From Splendidivirga corallicola (GTDB lineage Bacteria; Bacteroidota; Bacteroidia; Cytophagales; Cyclobacteriaceae): a DNA stretch of 64,000 nucleotides. Each line of letters begins with the position of its first letter. Positions within the stretch are counted from its first letter, which is position 1. Shown here piece by piece: positions 17,084 to 26,554 of this stretch. A model generated the notes under the pieces. The model was not told where the DNA came from. It saw only the letters and a program-made list of their open reading frames with translations, and did not search any database. Made by a program: the position numbers and the translations under genes. The stretch covers positions 310,001 to 374,000 of the forward strand of contig JAUJEA010000006.1 in NCBI GenBank assembly GCA_030442035.1, written 5' to 3'.

Positions 17084-17533
17084 ATGAGTTTGGAAAAAGA
17101 TATTGTCCAAAGCAAGTTCAGCAGTGAGGAGCAAAAGGCATTTATTAACATTATTTACACTCATAATTTTTTAATCAATAACCTTAATTCAATTTTCAAA
17201 TCACACAAAATAACAAGGCAGCAGTACAACGTGCTCCGTATCCTAAGAGGACAACATCCCAAACCTGCCTCAATCAACTTGATTAAAGAAAGAATGCTGG
17301 ATAAAATGTCGGATGCTTCACGAATAGTTGACAGACTGAAAGCAAAAGAATTGGTGACCAGCGTTCCTTGCAAACATGACCGTCGTGCGACAGATGTTAA
17401 CATATCGAAAAAAGGTTTACAGTTGCTGGAACAAACAGACGGGGATGTAGAAATTGCAACGAACCTTCTTAGAAAACTCTCCAGGAGTGAACTTGAAAGT
17501 CTGAATACACTTCTGGATAAAGTTAGAGCCTGA
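17084..17533 (+). CDS. MarR-family transcriptional regulator
   Basis: The 149-residue protein has the MarR winged-helix layout: N-terminal dimer helix, ITRQQYNVLRIL, the recognition region MLDKMSDASRIVDRLKAKELV, and the wing motif CKHDRRATDVNISKKGLQLL with the conserved D-R-R. MarR dimers bind palindromes and respond to small ligands or oxidants; the ligand here is unknown. I chose the ATG at 17084, since the in-frame TTG/ATT starts further up would add 15 residues unlike the family. Three phased repeats upstream may be its own operator. It is followed by hppA after 268 bases. Confidence 0.88.
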   Translation: MSLEKDIVQSKFSSEEQKAFINIIYTHNFLINNLNSIFKSHKITRQQYNVLRILRGQHPKPASINLIKERMLDKMSDASRIVDRLKAKELVTSVPCKHDRRATDVNISKKGLQLLEQTDGDVEIATNLLRKLSRSELESLNTLLDKVRA

Positions 17534-17682
17534 GGCCGGCTGTTTTCCAATGAATGATATGATATACCATATTTTTTGGGGATAAGTAGTTATAACTCAA
17601 ATTTTTATCATCAAAATAATGTAATTCCCCTGCATAACTTACTACTTTTTAAGATTTTGTTTCATAATAAACCATGTTATTC

Positions 17683-17690
17683 TATCTTTG
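17683..17690 (+). promoter_or_regulatory. Candidate -7 box of hppA
   Basis: TATCTTTG matches the Bacteroidota -7 consensus, with a TTTTG 23 bases upstream as a possible -33 element. Transcription would start near 17697, leaving a leader of about 105 bases before hppA. Confidence 0.5.
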
Positions 17691-17702
17691 CGGATGTTTT
17701 AA

Positions 17703-17729
17703 AAATGCCCACGTAATCGTGGGTTTTTG
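17703..17729 (+). terminator. Hairpin with T-run in the hppA leader (attenuator or 5' stabiliser)
   Basis: CCCACG (17708-17713), TAAT, CGTGGG (17718-17723), then TTTTTGATTT form a terminator-like hairpin flanked by A-rich sequence on the left. It lies just downstream of the predicted hppA transcription start rather than after a gene; the preceding MarR gene ends 170 bases earlier. Confidence 0.5.
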
Positions 17730-17801
17730 ATTTGGGTGGCATATTTTTTAAACCTGCCATTCTCGAAAACAATTTATCAAACATTGATTTAAACAATTAA
17801 T

Positions 17802-20111
17802 ATGGAGAATATTATTTACTTGATCCCTGCGCTTGGAATTTTGGGTCTTTTAGTTATGGCTGTAAAATCGGCTTGGGTTTCAAAACAGGATGATGGTGAT
17901 GAAAATATGAGAGAGCTTGCTGGTCATATTGCCCAGGGAGCCATGGCATTTTTAAAAGCCGAATGGAAAGTATTGGGGTATTTCGCTGTAATTGCCGCTT
18001 TATTGCTAGGTTATTCGGGGACTTTAGTTGAAGACTCTCATCCAATTATCGCTGGAGCATTCATAATAGGAGCTGTATTCTCTGCATTAGCAGGATATTT
18101 TGGAATGAATATAGCAACAAAAGCAAATGTTAGAACTACACAGGCTGCCCGGACAAGTTTGTCGAAGGCCCTGAAAGTTTCCTTCACCGGTGGAACTGTT
18201 ATGGGTCTGGGGGTTGCAGGACTTGCTGTTTTTGGACTTGGTGGATTATTCATTGTTTTTGTTAAAATGTTTGTTCCTGATGGCGTTTTACCTTCAGGCG
18301 TTGAAATGAAAACAGCCATTGAAGTACTTGCAGGATTCTCCCTGGGTGCTGAATCCATCGCATTGTTTGCCAGAGTAGGTGGTGGTATTTATACGAAAGC
18401 CGCTGATGTTGGAGCTGATCTTGTTGGAAAAGTTGAAGCAGGGATACCTGAAGACGATCCAAGAAACCCTGCTACCATTGCAGACAATGTAGGTGATAAT
18501 GTAGGTGATGTAGCGGGAATGGGTGCCGATCTGTTCGGATCTTATGTAGCAACCATATTGGCTTCTATGGTGTTGGGCCAGGAAATCACTTCAAATGATC
18601 AATTCGGAGGGATGGCACCAATATTGTTACCCATGGTCATCGCTGGATTAGGAATTGTTTTCTCGATAATAGGAGCTGCGTTAGTAAGAGTAAAAAATGA
18701 AAATGATAGTGTCCAAAGGGCACTAAACTTAGGAAACTGGTCTTCTATTATACTTACAGTTGTTGCATCATTTCCATTGGTAAAATGGATGTTGCCTGAA
18801 ACACTTTCAATTAGAAATTATGAATTCACCAACATGGATGTCTTTTACGCTATCCTGGTTGGATCTGTGGTAGGGGCGTTGATGAGTATAATCACTGAAT
18901 ACTATACGGCCATGGGTAAAAGACCTGTAAATTCCATTGTTAAGCAGTCTTCCACAGGACACGCCACGAATATCATTGGAGGTCTTTCCGTAGGTATGGA
19001 ATCAACAGTGCTTCCTATCATCGTGTTGGCCACTGGAATTTTTGCTTCATTTCAATTCGCTGGGCTGTATGGTGTGGCCATAGCAGCAGCAGGAATGATG
19101 GCCACTACGGCTATGCAATTGGCCATTGATGCTTTTGGCCCAATCGCAGATAATGCTGGTGGTATAGCTGAGATGAGTGGACTTCCGGAAGAAGTTAGAG
19201 GAAGAACTGATAATTTGGATGCTGTAGGTAATACAACCGCGGCCACAGGAAAAGGATTCGCGATTGCTTCAGCAGCACTTACAGCCCTTGCCTTGTTTGC
19301 AGCATTTGTTGGAATCGCTGGCATTGATTCTATTGATATTTATAAGGCAGATGTTTTGGCCGGTTTGTTTATTGGCGGAATGATCCCATTCATATTCTCT
19401 TCGCTGGCCATTGCTGCAGTTGGTAGAGCGGCCATGGATATGGTACAGGAAGTGAGAAGACAATTCAAGGAAATTCCTGGTATCATGGAGCATAAGGCTA
19501 AACCGGAATATGAAAAGTGCGTGGAAATATCTACCAAAGCATCTATCCGTGAAATGATCTTACCCGGTGCTATTGCGCTAATTGTTCCTGCAGCCGTAGG
19601 TTTCGCTTTCGGCCCTGAAGTACTTGGAGGTCTGTTGGCAGGTGTTACGGTATCCGGTGTTTTGATGGGTATGTTCCAGAATAATGCGGGAGGTGCCTGG
19701 GACAATGCTAAGAAATCATTCGAGAAAGGTGTTGAAATAGGTGGCAAAATGGAATACAAAGGTTCCGAACCACACAAGGCTTCCGTTACGGGAGACACCG
19801 TTGGTGATCCTTTCAAAGATACTTCCGGTCCATCTATGAACATTTTGATCAAGTTGATGTCCATTGTGGCCTTGATCATTGCTCCTCATATTTCAGTTGA
19901 TTCTTCTCACCACGGATCAATGGATGTTGATACAAAAAAAGAAATTACTGTGCAAACTGAAGTATCAAATCCGGAAGTCGCTATGGTAAGTGTTGAAGGC
20001 ACAGATGAAATAACAGACGAAACTTCGGACAATGCCATTGTAGTTGCTTCTGAAAACCTGACTGATAACTCAAAAGAGGATCAGGATAAAGCAGGTAAAG
20101 AGAAAAACTGA
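17802..20111 (+). CDS. hppA: Membrane-bound ion-pumping pyrophosphatase, K+-dependent type
   Basis: The 769-residue integral membrane enzyme couples pyrophosphate hydrolysis to H+ and/or Na+ pumping. Signature segments are complete: [13 protein letters not shown] followed by [20 protein letters not shown] and [10 protein letters not shown], plus the C-terminal [15 protein letters not shown]. In the cation-site region [15 protein letters not shown], alanine stands where K+-independent forms have lysine, so K+ stimulation is expected. Whether it pumps H+, Na+ or both cannot be settled by eye. The last ~65 residues are an unusual acidic tail ([16 protein letters not shown]) not needed in the family. 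A strong terminator follows. Confidence 0.96.
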   Translation: MENIIYLIPALGILGLLVMAVKSAWVSKQDDGDENMRELAGHIAQGAMAFLKAEWKVLGYFAVIAALLLGYSGTLVEDSHPIIAGAFIIGAVFSALAGYFGMNIATKANVRTTQAARTSLSKALKVSFTGGTVMGLGVAGLAVFGLGGLFIVFVKMFVPDGVLPSGVEMKTAIEVLAGFSLGAESIALFARVGGGIYTKAADVGADLVGKVEAGIPEDDPRNPATIADNVGDNVGDVAGMGADLFGSYVATILASMVLGQEITSNDQFGGMAPILLPMVIAGLGIVFSIIGAALVRVKNENDSVQRALNLGNWSSIILTVVASFPLVKWMLPETLSIRNYEFTNMDVFYAILVGSVVGALMSIITEYYTAMGKRPVNSIVKQSSTGHATNIIGGLSVGMESTVLPIIVLATGIFASFQFAGLYGVAIAAAGMMATTAMQLAIDAFGPIADNAGGIAEMSGLPEEVRGRTDNLDAVGNTTAATGKGFAIASAALTALALFAAFVGIAGIDSIDIYKADVLAGLFIGGMIPFIFSSLAIAAVGRAAMDMVQEVRRQFKEIPGIMEHKAKPEYEKCVEISTKASIREMILPGAIALIVPAAVGFAFGPEVLGGLLAGVTVSGVLMGMFQNNAGGAWDNAKKSFEKGVEIGGKMEYKGSEPHKASVTGDTVGDPFKDTSGPSMNILIKLMSIVALIIAPHISVDSSHHGSMDVDTKKEITVQTEVSNPEVAMVSVEGTDEITDETSDNAIVVASENLTDNSKEDQDKAGKEKN

Positions 20112-20135
20112 TTTAGAATACATTAAGATATTTGG

Positions 20136-20160
20136 AAAGCTCCTTTTTGGAGCTTTTTTT
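20136..20160 (+). terminator. Intrinsic terminator after hppA
   Basis: AAAGCTCC, a TTTTT loop and GGAGCTTT with a continuing T-run form a clear rho-independent terminator 25 bases after the hppA stop. Confidence 0.9.
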
Positions 20161-20194
20161 GTATATATGGAATTCTAACAAAGAAAATCTAAAA

Positions 20195-20626
20195 ATGAAA
20201 AACCTCCTCATCTTAATCACACTAGCTATTTCGTGTATTTCAGCCAACGCTCAAAACAACATATTTGGCAAATGGAAAACTGTGGATGATGTTACGGGAG
20301 AAGTAAAGTCCGTAGTCGAAATATATAAAGAGAGTGGAAAGGCTTATGGTAAAATCATTGATATAACGGATCCGGAAGAGAAAGATTCGGTATGTGATAA
20401 ATGCGACGAGGACGATCCCAGAAAAGGAAAAAAAATTATGGGAATGATCATTATCACCGGACTTGAACAGGATGGCAAGAAATGGGATGATGGTAAAATT
20501 CTAGATCCTGAAAATGGAAAGGTTTACAGTTGTAAAATATGGGTAGAAGATGGTAAGCTGTATGTACGAGGTTATATTGGAATATCATTGGTAGGACGCT
20601 CTCAAACCTGGTTGCCAGCTCAATAA
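20195..20626 (+). CDS. DUF2147 secreted protein
   Basis: The 143-residue protein has a signal peptide (KNLLILITLAISCISANAQ) and a single DUF2147 domain: GKWKTVDDVTGEVKSVVEIY, then CDKCDEDDPRKGKKIMGMII, DDGKILDPENGKVYSCKIWV and YIGISLVGRSQTW. Family members are small lipocalin-like periplasmic or outer-membrane proteins of unknown role, often carrying this CxxC. I chose the ATG at 20195; the longer frame starts inside the hppA terminator. It stands alone between hppA and the metalloprotease. Confidence 0.87.
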   Translation: MKNLLILITLAISCISANAQNNIFGKWKTVDDVTGEVKSVVEIYKESGKAYGKIIDITDPEEKDSVCDKCDEDDPRKGKKIMGMIIITGLEQDGKKWDDGKILDPENGKVYSCKIWVEDGKLYVRGYIGISLVGRSQTWLPAQ

Positions 20627-20723
20627 TGTTTCTGATTTTTTGATAATAACGGAATGATCTTTCCTGGCTATGGTTGATTATCATATTTTATATGGTCGGT
20701 GGATCAAAATTTTTCTTTTTTAC

Positions 20724-20731
20724 TATATTTG
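20724..20731 (+). promoter_or_regulatory. Candidate -7 box of the metalloprotease gene
   Basis: TATATTTG matches TAnnTTTG and lies 45 bases upstream of the metalloprotease start. Confidence 0.45.
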
Positions 20732-20775
20732 ATTGGCCTCCTGCATGTAAAACATAAACCTAACACATTTCGATT

Positions 20776-23265
20776 ATGTCTAAATCATCAATCTTTATTC
20801 TTATTGCGCTTTGTTTATCTACCTCGCCAATGTTTTCCCAAAATAAAAAGAAAAAAAATGTCGCTCCGACTATTGGTGCCATTGAGCAAAAAACAGCTGG
20901 GATGGATAAACGGAGTGGTTATTTTAATTTCTATTGGGATGAGAAAAAGGGAGAAATTTGGTTAGAGATTGATAAGTTAGATCAGGAATTTCTTTATGTG
21001 AACTCCCTATCAGCAGGTGTAGGATCAAATGATATTGGTTTGGACCGGGGGCAGCTGGGAAATGAGCGTGTCGTGAAATTCTTGAAGATCGGCCCGAAGG
21101 TACTACTGGTACAACCAAATTATTCATATAGAGCTGTGAGCGATAATTCTGAGGAAAGGCTCTCAGTTGAAGAAGCATTTGCCAAATCTGTTATTGCCGG
21201 ATTTAAAGTGGAAGCAGAACAGAATGACAGGGTACTGGTTAATCTAAGCAATTTCTTATTAAGAGATGCCCACAATGTCATTGGCAGATTAAAAAATACA
21301 AATCAAGGTAATTATAAGCTGGATAAAAGCTTATCTGCGCTCTACATGCAGCGGACGAAAAATTTCCCAAAGAACTCAGAATTTGAAGCGCTTCTCACCT
21401 TCACCGGAGAACCAAGAGGAGGTTATATAAGGTCAGTAACACCAACAGCTTCGAATGTTACCGTAAGGCAACATCATAGTTTTATAGAACTTCCTGATGA
21501 CAATTATAAACCAAGAAAATTCGATCCGAGATCTGGCTATTTTGGAATTCGATACATGGATTATGCAACACCCATCAGTGAGAATATTGTTAAAAGATTT
21601 ATTTCAAGGCATAGGTTAGAAAAAAAGGATCCTACCGCTCAGGTTAGCGAACCTGTTGAGCCCATCATTTACTATCTGGATCGTGGAGCGCCTGAACCAA
21701 TCAAATCTGCTCTTATAGAAGGAGCCAGTTGGTGGAATCAGGCCTTCGAAACGATTGGCTACAAGAATGCCTTTCAGGTTAAAGTTCTTCCTGAAGGCGC
21801 TGATCCTTTGGATGTCCGTTATAACGTAATCCAATGGGTGCACAGATCAACTAGAGGTTGGTCTTATGGTTCTTCAGTACAAGATCCAAGGACCGGTGAA
21901 ATCATTAAAGGGCATGTTAGCCTTGGTTCATTGAGAGTGAGGCAAGATTTTCTAATTGCCGAAGGTCTTTTGGCCCCTTATGAAACTGGAAAAGCGGTTT
22001 CTCAGGAAATGCAAAAAATGGCATTGGCCAGACTGAGACAATTGTCCGCACATGAAGTTGGTCATACAATTGGTTTGTCTCACAATTATATTTCCAGTGT
22101 ACATGGCAGGGCATCTGTGATGGATTATCCGCATCCTTTGGTACTAATTAACGACAATAATCAATTTGACCTTAGCAATGCGTATGATGATAAAATTGGT
22201 GCATGGGATAAAGTAGCGGTTGCCTATGGTTATCAGGATTTTGCTGATAATGTTGACGAAGACAAAGCATTGAACAAAATATTGGATGAAGCACACACCA
22301 ATGGATTAAAAGTCATTTCAGACGCCGATGCAAGACCTCAGGGTAGTGCCCACCCACAGTCTCATCTTTGGGATAATGGTGCAAGCGCAGTGGATGAACT
22401 TAACAGGGTAATGAGAGTCAGAAAAATCGCATTGGAAAACTTCTCAGAAGATAATATTAAAGAGGGAGCTCCAATGGCTACTTTGGAGGAAGTATTGGTT
22501 CCTATGTATATGTTTCACCGTTATCAGGTCGAAGCCGCGGTTAAGGTGGTTGGAGGTCTGGATTATAGCTATGCATTGAGAGGAGATGATCAATTGGTAA
22601 CAAAAACGCTGTCTTCCGAGGAACAGCAAAAAGCACTGGAAGCGTTGTTAGCCACACTCAGCCCCGAAAACCTGACGATACCGGAAAGAATATTAAAATT
22701 AATTCCACCGCGTCCCGTTGGTTATTCCAGGTCTAGAGAAACTTTCGCTTCCAGAACAGGTTTAGTATTTGACCCGTTAAGTGCGGCAGAGGCAGCCGCA
22801 GATCATACGTTGACTTTATTATTAAATAGTCAGCGTGCCACCAGGTTGGTGCAATTTCATGCCAGAGACTCACAACAACCGGGTTTGGGTCATGTTATTG
22901 ATCAATTGCTCAATACAACGATCAAAGTAAAGCAAAAACAAGGTTTGCAAGCCGAAATTCAAAGGTTAACGGGAAGTCTGGTATTAGATAAACTGATCAA
23001 ACTAGCTACAAATCAAAGCACAACTTATCAGGTAAGAGCAATCACATTCACGAAACTGGATAATCTCGAAAATTGGATGCGACAACAAATGAATAAGGTT
23101 TCGGGTGAATCTCAAAAGGCCCATCTTAACTATGGTATTTATACCATTCAGAACTTTAAGAAAAACCCGGAGAATTATAAGAATATAGATACAGTAAGCC
23201 CTCCGGATGGTTCACCAATAGGCAACGGGAATATTCATTATTTGAATTTAGGATGTGACTTTTAG
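20776..23265 (+). CDS. Large secreted zinc metalloprotease (DUF5117/DUF5118/DUF4953 type)
   Basis: The 829-residue protein has a signal peptide (KSSIFILIALCLSTSPMFSQ). A DUF5118-like segment, a DUF5117-like beta-rich region (FYWDEKKGEIWLEI, then LDRGQLGNERVVKF) and a metzincin-like catalytic part follow. Zinc ligands are His426, His430 and His436 in HEVGHTIGLSHN, with Glu427 as general base and a downstream SVMDYP Met-turn. Family members are extracellular or outer-membrane associated in Bacteroidota and of uncertain substrate. Length is normal. It is likely a single-gene transcript with its own promoter. Confidence 0.9.
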   Translation: MSKSSIFILIALCLSTSPMFSQNKKKKNVAPTIGAIEQKTAGMDKRSGYFNFYWDEKKGEIWLEIDKLDQEFLYVNSLSAGVGSNDIGLDRGQLGNERVVKFLKIGPKVLLVQPNYSYRAVSDNSEERLSVEEAFAKSVIAGFKVEAEQNDRVLVNLSNFLLRDAHNVIGRLKNTNQGNYKLDKSLSALYMQRTKNFPKNSEFEALLTFTGEPRGGYIRSVTPTASNVTVRQHHSFIELPDDNYKPRKFDPRSGYFGIRYMDYATPISENIVKRFISRHRLEKKDPTAQVSEPVEPIIYYLDRGAPEPIKSALIEGASWWNQAFETIGYKNAFQVKVLPEGADPLDVRYNVIQWVHRSTRGWSYGSSVQDPRTGEIIKGHVSLGSLRVRQDFLIAEGLLAPYETGKAVSQEMQKMALARLRQLSAHEVGHTIGLSHNYISSVHGRASVMDYPHPLVLINDNNQFDLSNAYDDKIGAWDKVAVAYGYQDFADNVDEDKALNKILDEAHTNGLKVISDADARPQGSAHPQSHLWDNGASAVDELNRVMRVRKIALENFSEDNIKEGAPMATLEEVLVPMYMFHRYQVEAAVKVVGGLDYSYALRGDDQLVTKTLSSEEQQKALEALLATLSPENLTIPERILKLIPPRPVGYSRSRETFASRTGLVFDPLSAAEAAADHTLTLLLNSQRATRLVQFHARDSQQPGLGHVIDQLLNTTIKVKQKQGLQAEIQRLTGSLVLDKLIKLATNQSTTYQVRAITFTKLDNLENWMRQQMNKVSGESQKAHLNYGIYTIQNFKKNPENYKNIDTVSPPDGSPIGNGNIHYLNLGCDF

Positions 23266-23324
23266 CATTTTATCAAACATTTTCACCCTTAATTCAACAT
23301 AAAATATTCATTATTTTTAATTCA

Positions 23325-23352
23325 TAGTCGAAAAAATAATTTCGGCTATTTT
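23325..23352 (+). terminator. Possible weak terminator after the metalloprotease
   Basis: TAGTCGAAA pairs with TTTCGGCTA (one G-T pair) around a short A-rich loop, followed by only four T before a G. It lies 60 bases after the stop codon. Confidence 0.4.
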
Positions 23353-23549
23353 GCTTTGGTTTTTTCCTTAATCTTAATGAACTTTAAACTTCTGAATTTC
23401 AGGCTAGTTTGATAAGGGTATTGAAATTTCCAGTTTAATTATGAAAAAATCTCACCAAATGTAATATTTACAATATTTCAGTACATGAGATTACAGGCGA
23501 CTTTTCTATTTTTCTATTGATTTTGATTTACAAAAAAGGACCAATTATT

Positions 23550-25562
23550 ATGTTATTGAGGAATACTATAGCATTAGTATTTGCATGCTTAATTTCGTGT
23601 ATCTCACTGGCTCAGGAAGTTCTTTGGGCCACCAATGTGATCGAGTTTAGTTCAGAACTATCACCTGTGGAATACTCCGCAAATCAAGCACTCCATAAAC
23701 CGAATGTTTATCCGGTTGGTGGAGAGAACCCTAACGCCTGGCTACCAAAAAAGTCTGACCGAATCGATTTTATTAAAGTTGGGTTTGAAAAACCTACCAG
23801 AGTTCAGCAAATCGCAGTAGCGGAATCAATGAACCCCAGCGCAGTCAAAGAAGTTTATGCCTATGATGCGGCTGATACCGAGTATAAAATTTTTGATCTG
23901 ATACCTGAAAAAATCAATGTTTCCCGTAGAATACTTAATATATTCATCGACCGGACTTCATATGATGTTCATGCCATCAAGATCGTACTGGACGGAAAAT
24001 CAGTGGATGGTTACAATAGCATTGATGCGATTGGTATAGCAGATTCTAAAGAGCCTATTAAAATTGAAGTAAATCTTCCGGAAGACCTTAATACCGATCT
24101 GAAGTCAGAAAGACTGAACAGAAATGTTAATAGTTCATATCCTGAAATCAAGCCTTTGGTATCACCTGATGGACAGATTTTATATTTCAGTCGACAAAAT
24201 CATCCCGAAAATACCGGAGGCCAGGAAGACAAAGAGGATATTTGGTATTCTGAAAAAGATAATAATGGCGAATGGACAATGGCCAAAAATATAGGTGCTC
24301 CTCTAAACAATGAAGGGCCAAACTTTATTTCATCCATTACACCTGATGGCAATACGGCGGTGATCTTATTAGGAAACCGTTATGAAAAAAGTGGCAAAAT
24401 GAAAGCTGGGGTTTCGGTGAGTACCAGAACCAGTGAAGGGTGGACTGAACCTACATCACTTAACATTGAAAATGATTATAATTTATCTAAGAAAGTTGGT
24501 TACTATTTAGCCAATAACAGAAAAATATTATTAATGTCAGTTCAAAGGGATGATACCCGCGGCGGTCGTGATCTTTATGTTAGTTTTCAAAAAGGTGACA
24601 ATACCTGGACCGAACCAAAGAGTTTAGGTGATGACATCAATACTGCGAATGAAGAACACGCCCCTTTCCTGGCAGCTGACGACAAGACACTTTATTTTTC
24701 ATCAAAAGGTTTCAGTGGTTATGGTGGAGATGATATTTATGTATCCAGAAGATTAGACGATACATGGCTCAATTGGTCGGAACCTGAGAATCTTGGTCCA
24801 AGCGTCAATTCTGAAAATGACGATCAATTCTTCAATGTTTCTGCGGATGGTGAACAGGCCTTCTTCTCAAGAAGTGTTGGTGAAAATGATGCAGATATCT
24901 TTGATATTTCATTACCGGAATTATTCAGACCTACTGCTATAGTGATGGTGAAGGGTAAGGTATTCAACAGAAAAACGCAAGAGCCTGTGAGTGCCAGAAT
25001 TTTCTATGAGTCCTTGCCGGCCGGAGAAGAAATTGGCACAATAAATTCAGACCCTGTGACTGGTGAGTACCAAATACTTTTACCATCCGGCGCAAGGTAT
25101 GGATACCTGGCCGAAGCTGAAGGCTTCGTAGCGATCAATGAAAATATTGATCTGGACAATACCGCAGAATACAAAGAAATAGAGCAAAATCTGTTTTTGG
25201 TTCCCGTTGAAACCGGAGCGGTGATTCGCCTCAATAATATCTTCTTTGATTTTGACAAATCAACGCTTAAGGAAGAGTCCTTTCCGGAACTCAACAGGAT
25301 TGCAGATCTGTTAAAAGACAAGGCTACTATGGAAGTAGAACTAGCAGGGCATACCGATAATATAGGTAGCAAGGCATATAATCAAAGGTTATCAGAAAGA
25401 AGGGCGAAAGCAGTATTCGATTATTTAGTGAATCAGGGAGTAAATGAAAACCGCCTAACTACCATAGGTTACGGAAAGGACCGGCCAATTGCAAGCAACG
25501 ATGATGAGGAAGATGGCAGAGAGTTAAACCGAAGGGTCGAGTTTAAAATCTTAAAAGAATAA
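23550..25562 (+). CDS. OmpA-family outer-membrane protein with PD40 repeats
   Basis: The 670-residue protein has a signal peptide (LLRNTIALVFACLISCISLAQ), an N-terminal beta-sandwich-like part, then several PD40/TolB-like propeller repeats (PLVSPDGQILYFSR, SSITPDGNTAVIL, FLAADDKTLYFSSKG, FNVSADGEQAFFSR). A carboxypeptidase-regulatory-like domain follows at about 480-545, and a C-terminal OmpA domain (FFDFDKSTL, AGHTDNIGSKAYNQRLSERRA) that binds peptidoglycan. This layout resembles the PorE/GldM-partner and gliding-associated proteins, but also many unassigned paralogues. I chose the ATG at 23550, directly before the signal peptide. A hairpin terminator follows. Confidence 0.92.
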   Translation: MLLRNTIALVFACLISCISLAQEVLWATNVIEFSSELSPVEYSANQALHKPNVYPVGGENPNAWLPKKSDRIDFIKVGFEKPTRVQQIAVAESMNPSAVKEVYAYDAADTEYKIFDLIPEKINVSRRILNIFIDRTSYDVHAIKIVLDGKSVDGYNSIDAIGIADSKEPIKIEVNLPEDLNTDLKSERLNRNVNSSYPEIKPLVSPDGQILYFSRQNHPENTGGQEDKEDIWYSEKDNNGEWTMAKNIGAPLNNEGPNFISSITPDGNTAVILLGNRYEKSGKMKAGVSVSTRTSEGWTEPTSLNIENDYNLSKKVGYYLANNRKILLMSVQRDDTRGGRDLYVSFQKGDNTWTEPKSLGDDINTANEEHAPFLAADDKTLYFSSKGFSGYGGDDIYVSRRLDDTWLNWSEPENLGPSVNSENDDQFFNVSADGEQAFFSRSVGENDADIFDISLPELFRPTAIVMVKGKVFNRKTQEPVSARIFYESLPAGEEIGTINSDPVTGEYQILLPSGARYGYLAEAEGFVAINENIDLDNTAEYKEIEQNLFLVPVETGAVIRLNNIFFDFDKSTLKEESFPELNRIADLLKDKATMEVELAGHTDNIGSKAYNQRLSERRAKAVFDYLVNQGVNENRLTTIGYGKDRPIASNDDEEDGRELNRRVEFKILKE

Positions 25563-25583
25563 ATCTTATTTAGCGTAGAAAGG

Positions 25584-25617
25584 AGCTCTTGCATTAGTTA
25601 TGTGAGAGCTTTTTTTA
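25584..25617 (+). terminator. Intrinsic terminator after the OmpA/PD40 gene
   Basis: AGCTCT (25584-25589) pairs with AGAGCT (25605-25610), followed directly by seven T. It lies 22 bases after the stop codon. Confidence 0.75.
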
Positions 25618-25783
25618 TTTATAGCCTTGTAAGTGGGCACACCAACTTATCATTAATAGCTTGTATCTAAAATTACCAACTCCATTTTCAAATATTATTT
25701 TTTTATCATACTTTGAAATCCAATCACTAAAAACTGGGGATAATCCTATAGATCTACCGACACTCATTTGAAGAATTCTGTAT

Positions 25784-26554
25784 ATGGTGAGAAAAAAGCT
25801 CAAAAATCAACAAGGAAATTCCTTAAATGGTTTTCAACTTCGTGGAACAGATAATACAAGAATAGAAGCGTTAAGCGATGGTGTTTTCGCTATCGCAATA
25901 GCGCTCTTGGTCATTTCATCATCCATACCGGAAACTTTTGAGCAACTGCTGATCTTCGTTGAAGATGTCGTGCCATTTGCTATTTGTATTACTTTGTTGA
26001 TCGTGATATGGTATCAACACTACATTTTTTTCATTCGATATGGATTGAAAGATGCGACAACGGTGGCTCTTAATACCATGTTATTATTACTTATACTCTT
26101 CTACGTATATCCACTGAAGTTTTTATTCAAAATACTCTATAAATTAGCGACTTCTTTGATCACAAATGACAAAGAAGCACTTAAAATACTCTTCACTGAA
26201 ACTATGCCAGCTGAGGACAGCCCTCAGATAATGGTCATTTATGGTATTGGTGCTGCATTGATCTTCATATCACTGGCACTTCTCTATGCTTATGCCTACA
26301 GAAAACGAAAGGCACTAGCACTCTCCACACTGGAAAAATTTGATACACTCACAAGTATTAAGATAAATGTACTTATGGCTGCTGTACCTATCTGTTCCGT
26401 ACTGATTGCCCATTTCGAACTGACCCGGAATCCTTTTTCTGCGGCTGGAATGTTTTATATGATCTATCCCATCATTATGCCTGCCTATGGCATTATAAAT
26501 GGAAGGGCCAGAAAGAAACTAATAAGTACTTTAAATAACGATATAGTTAGTTAG
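25784..26554 (+). CDS. TMEM175-family (DUF1211) potassium-channel-like membrane protein
   Basis: The 256-residue protein has about six membrane segments. The first carries RIEALSDGVFAIAIALLV (26-43), the counterpart of the RxxxFSDG pore-helix motif of TMEM175 channels, with leucine in place of phenylalanine. Bacterial TMEM175 proteins are tetrameric K+ leak channels with one six-helix repeat per subunit, which fits the length. No regulatory domain is present. The gene ends with an 8-base overlap on the convergent hydrolase gene. Channel function is inferred from family only. Confidence 0.85.
   Translation: MVRKKLKNQQGNSLNGFQLRGTDNTRIEALSDGVFAIAIALLVISSSIPETFEQLLIFVEDVVPFAICITLLIVIWYQHYIFFIRYGLKDATTVALNTMLLLLILFYVYPLKFLFKILYKLATSLITNDKEALKILFTETMPAEDSPQIMVIYGIGAALIFISLALLYAYAYRKRKALALSTLEKFDTLTSIKINVLMAAVPICSVLIAHFELTRNPFSAAGMFYMIYPIIMPAYGIINGRARKKLISTLNNDIVS

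Noticed and set aside
25615-25803. A 62-codon minus-strand frame between the OmpA/PD40 gene and the TMEM175-like gene
   Set aside because: It overlaps the start of the channel gene and the T-run of a terminator, and its residues show no family pattern.
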